From the NCBI GenBank assembly GCA_964513205.1, contig CAZELP010000001.1, positions 62,001-126,000 on the forward strand: 64,000 nt of DNA, given 5' to 3'. The DNA comes from JAGVJT01 sp964513205. Its GTDB lineage: Bacteria; Pseudomonadota; Gammaproteobacteria; Legionellales; Legionellaceae. Positions 61,625 to 64,000 of this stretch are shown here, in pieces. Each line of letters starts with the position of its first letter. The first letter of the stretch is position 1. The notes below the pieces were generated by a model. The model was given only the letters and a program-made list of their open reading frames with translations, searched no databases and was not told the DNA's origin. Made by a program: the position numbers and the translations under genes.

Positions 61625-63059
61625 CGGGAAACTTCCACAGTGTATGCAGATGTTTCATCACTTGATCGGTTGTATGGCCAAGTGGCACTCGATTGTGTTG
61701 TGTATAGTGCAAACAAAGAGAGCGATCACCTTCTAAATCGACGGAGAAAACCTGAATGTCAGGCTCGAGATAGCCTAGATTGTATTGTTTAGATAGTGCT
61801 TCACGAATAAATTGATAACCATTGTCGTCATGAATCGCTCGAACTAAATACTCGGATTTTTGATCATCGTCAACGAGATGAAATAGTTTGAAGTCGCGCA
61901 TCAATTTAGGCGATAGGTATTGTGCAATGAAGCTTTCATCTTTATAGTTTCGCATCGCTTCATCAAGTGTTTTGAGCCAATCTGTATTGGCTAGATGAGG
62001 GAACCACTGTTTGTCTTCGGCTGTTGGTGATTCGCAGATTCGTTTGATATCCTGCATCATGTTGTAACCTAATGCATAAGGATTAATGCCGTTGTAGTAA
62101 GGGTGATCGTAAGGGAGTTGCATAATCACATTTGAATGGCTGGCTAATACTTCTAACATAAACTCATCTGTGACCAAGCCTTCATCGTACAACGCATGTA
62201 AGAGCGTGTAATGCCAGAAGCAAGCCCATCCTTCATTCATGACTTTTGTTTGTCCTTGCGGGTAAAAATATTGCGCAACTTTTCTGACGATACGGACAAT
62301 TTCACGTTCCCAATGTTTTAAGAGCGGTGCATTTTTTTCGATAAAATAAAGGATGTTCTCTTGCGGCTCAGATGGATAACGGTGACTCTGAGATTCATCA
62401 ACCCGATTTTTTGGGGTAGGAATGGTTCGCCATAACTCATTCACTTGAGATTCTAGGTATGCCTCACGATTGCGCTGACGAATTTTTTCTTCTTGAAGGG
62501 AAAGACCTGTCGGATGTTTGTATCGATCAACGCCATAATTCATCAATGCATGACAAGCATCTAAGATGGACTCGACTTCATCGATGCCGTATTTTTCTTC
62601 GCACTCGGAAATATAATGACGCGCAAATACCAAGTAATCAATGATGGCATCAGCGGATGTCCACATTTTAAAAAGATAATTATTTTTAAAAAAAGAGTTG
62701 TGACCATAAGATGCATGCGCAATGACCAGTGCTTGCATGGGCATCGTATTTTCTTCCATAAGATAAGCAATGCAAGGGTTTGAGTTGATCACCAACTCAT
62801 AGGCTAGTCCCATCTCCCCACGTTGATAGCTTTTTTCAACATGTACGAAATGTTTTCCAAAAGACCAGTGATGATATCCAATCGGCATACCAACAGAAGC
62901 ATAACAATCAATCATTTGCTCAGCCGAAATGATCTCAATTTGATTGGGATAGGTATCCAAGCGAAAATCTTTAGCGATTCGTGCAATTTCTTGGTCATAT
63001 GCGCGAATGAGATCAAAAGTCCACTCTCCGCCAACTGAAAGGGGTTTCTTTCTTTTCAT
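61539..63059 (-). CDS. SpoVR family protein
   Basis: A 506-residue protein of the SpoVR/YcgB family, with the typical EGWACFWHYTLLHALYDEGLV, QLPYDHPYYNGINPYALGYNM and EPDIQVFSVDLEGDRSL. Its biochemical role is unknown; in enterobacteria it belongs to a stress regulon with the kinase YeaG and with YeaH. It overlaps the DUF444 gene by ATGA, supporting joint action. No spore genes are involved. Confidence 0.92.
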   Translation of the reverse strand: MKRKKPLSVGGEWTFDLIRAYDQEIARIAKDFRLDTYPNQIEIISAEQMIDCYASVGMPIGYHHWSFGKHFVHVEKSYQRGEMGLAYELVINSNPCIAYLMEENTMPMQALVIAHASYGHNSFFKNNYLFKMWTSADAIIDYLVFARHYISECEEKYGIDEVESILDACHALMNYGVDRYKHPTGLSLQEEKIRQRNREAYLESQVNELWRTIPTPKNRVDESQSHRYPSEPQENILYFIEKNAPLLKHWEREIVRIVRKVAQYFYPQGQTKVMNEGWACFWHYTLLHALYDEGLVTDEFMLEVLASHSNVIMQLPYDHPYYNGINPYALGYNMMQDIKRICESPTAEDKQWFPHLANTDWLKTLDEAMRNYKDESFIAQYLSPKLMRDFKLFHLVDDDQKSEYLVRAIHDDNGYQFIREALSKQYNLGYLEPDIQVFSVDLEGDRSLCLHYTQHNRVPLGHTTDQVMKHLHTLWKFPVILKTTDLHGNILNEHRCPSPSFPEQTP

Positions 63060-64000
63060 GCGACCTTCCTTTTAAAGAGCGCTCTAAAAACCGGATAAAT
63101 ATCGGCTACCGTATCGATATTCTCCATTGCAAATTGAGGAAATTGCTCGGCGAGTTTTTGGTACATTTCCCATAGGCTTTGATGATGTCTTGGCATAATT
63201 TCAATATATGCGAAATACTGAAGCATGGGTATTAATTTGTTCTGTAATATTTCAAGACAGTAAGGAGAATCGGCATTCCAATTGTCCCCATCAGAGGCTT
63301 GTGCTGCGTAGATATTCCATGCAGCGGGCGGGTATCGTTTGCAAATGATTTGATGCATCAATTCTAAAGCGCTTGATACAACCGTTCCGCCAGTCTCTCT
63401 TGAGTAAAAGAAATCTTCTTCGTTGACTTCTTTGGCTGAAGTATGATGTCGTATGAAAACAAGCTCTATTTTGTCGTAATTTTTCATTAGAAATAGATAA
63501 AGCAAAATAAAAAATCGTTTTGCAATTTCTTTTTTTGTTTCATCCATCGAACCAGATACGTCCATGACACAAAACATCACGGCTTGTGTTGAAGGCGCCG
63601 GTAGTCGAACACGGTGATTGTATCGTAAATCAATGGTGTCAATGAATGGTGTGGCTTTGATCCTTTTTTTCAGTGTTTCGATGAGTTTTTCAAGACGGAT
63701 GCGCTCCATCTCATCGGGAACGGGAGATGCATTCAATATGTTCAGTTTTTCCGTGGCCTCTTTTAGTGCACGTTTGTGAGGCGATGCAATGGCAATGCGT
63801 CGGCTCATGGCTTGTCGCATAGAGCGAATGATATTTAAGTTAGTCGGAACTCCGGTGGTCGTGACACCAGCTCTGACCGTTTTGAACGTGGTGATTTGAG
63901 CGAGTTCTTTTTTTACCAGATCGGGTAACTCGAGCTCTTCAAAATAGATTTCTAAAAATTCCTCTCGCGAAAGCTCAAAAGAGAACTCGTCAACGCCTTC
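63056..64000 (-). CDS. yeaH: YeaH/DUF444 protein (5' end outside window)
   Basis: The frame continues in phase to the last base of the window, so only the C-terminal 314 residues are present. The upstream part reads FSFELSREEFLEIYFEELEL, typical of DUF444. A VWA-like domain follows, with the metal site MDVSGSMDE and SRETGGTVVSSALEL. In enterobacteria it is co-transcribed with the PrkA-type kinase YeaG, which would be expected just beyond the window end. An internal ATG at 63820 is not the true start. Confidence 0.9.
   Translation of the reverse strand, partial: EGVDEFSFELSREEFLEIYFEELELPDLVKKELAQITTFKTVRAGVTTTGVPTNLNIIRSMRQAMSRRIAIASPHKRALKEATEKLNILNASPVPDEMERIRLEKLIETLKKRIKATPFIDTIDLRYNHRVRLPAPSTQAVMFCVMDVSGSMDETKKEIAKRFFILLYLFLMKNYDKIELVFIRHHTSAKEVNEEDFFYSRETGGTVVSSALELMHQIICKRYPPAAWNIYAAQASDGDNWNADSPYCLEILQNKLIPMLQYFAYIEIMPRHHQSLWEMYQKLAEQFPQFAMENIDTVADIYPVFRALFKRKVA

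Noticed and set aside
1..64000. tRNA, rRNA, tmRNA, CRISPR arrays, insertion sequences and phage genes.
   Set aside because: I looked through the gaps on both strands and saw no cloverleaf with a TTCRA arm, no regular repeat-spacer series and no transposase or integrase motif. A covariance-model scan would be needed to exclude small RNAs.

Overview
The window looks like a chromosome segment of a low-GC gammaproteobacterium of the order Legionellales, most likely Legionella or a close relative. The evidence is a Legionella-type major outer membrane protein (4924-5883), an LbtU-like porin, a tripartite HipBST kinase toxin that closely resembles the Legionella one as I remember it, a eukaryotic-like protein kinase, and several orphan proteins of the kind that are often Dot/Icm substrates. 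These assignments rest on motif reading and memory of families. No database was searched.

Layout. 1-3.1 kb: end of pyrC, rnt, a grxD-peroxiredoxin pair, ihfB and dcd. 3.1-7.2 kb: two outer-membrane barrel proteins and an unknown His-rich protein. 7.2-13.5 kb: the replication block dnaA-dnaN-recF-gyrB on the minus strand. 13.8-17.9 kb: a four-gene efflux operon (HlyD adaptor, two FUSC half-transporters, outer-membrane factor) lying between dnaA and a 772-bp AT-rich stretch that I read as oriC. 18.7-22.7 kb: rpmH-rnpA-yidD-yidC-mnmE, then a divergent hfq-like gene. 22.6-29.3 kb: a TlpA/ResA-like thioredoxin, a host-attachment family protein, darP-rlmL, two orphan genes, pagP and coq7. 29.4-34.9 kb: pepP-ubiH facing a dienelactone hydrolase-pncC-FAD monooxygenase operon, then engB. 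35.1-40.1 kb: cytochrome c4, a glycosyltransferase, an orphan, parC and yhhQ.

40.1-44.7 kb is the most accessory part. It holds an HprK-like kinase/sulfotransferase/PqqD-like cassette, arsC, a shortened nucleotidyltransferase, and hipB-hipS-hipT with two palindromic operators. 44.8-51.6 kb is a complete MoxR-DUF58-DUF4381-BatA-BatB-BatC-BatD operon, preceded by a small cold-shock protein. 52.2-53.1 kb is the eukaryotic-like kinase. 53.1-59.8 kb is the conserved rsmD / M16 pair / ftsY-ftsE-ftsX-rpoH block. The window ends with a 579-aa orphan, spoVR and most of a yeaH-type (DUF444) gene.

Functionally, most of the window is housekeeping: replication initiation, ribosome and membrane-protein biogenesis, ubiquinone synthesis, and cell division coupled to protein targeting. 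Genes are tightly packed, with many ATGA/GTGA stop-start overlaps inside operons and several convergent pairs whose coding ends overlap. I saw no tRNA, rRNA, CRISPR array, insertion sequence or prophage gene.

The items I would look at first are the kinase/sulfotransferase/PqqD cassette, the Hfq variant that has lost its rim arginines, the oriC with a diverged 34-bp direct repeat, and the HipBST operators.
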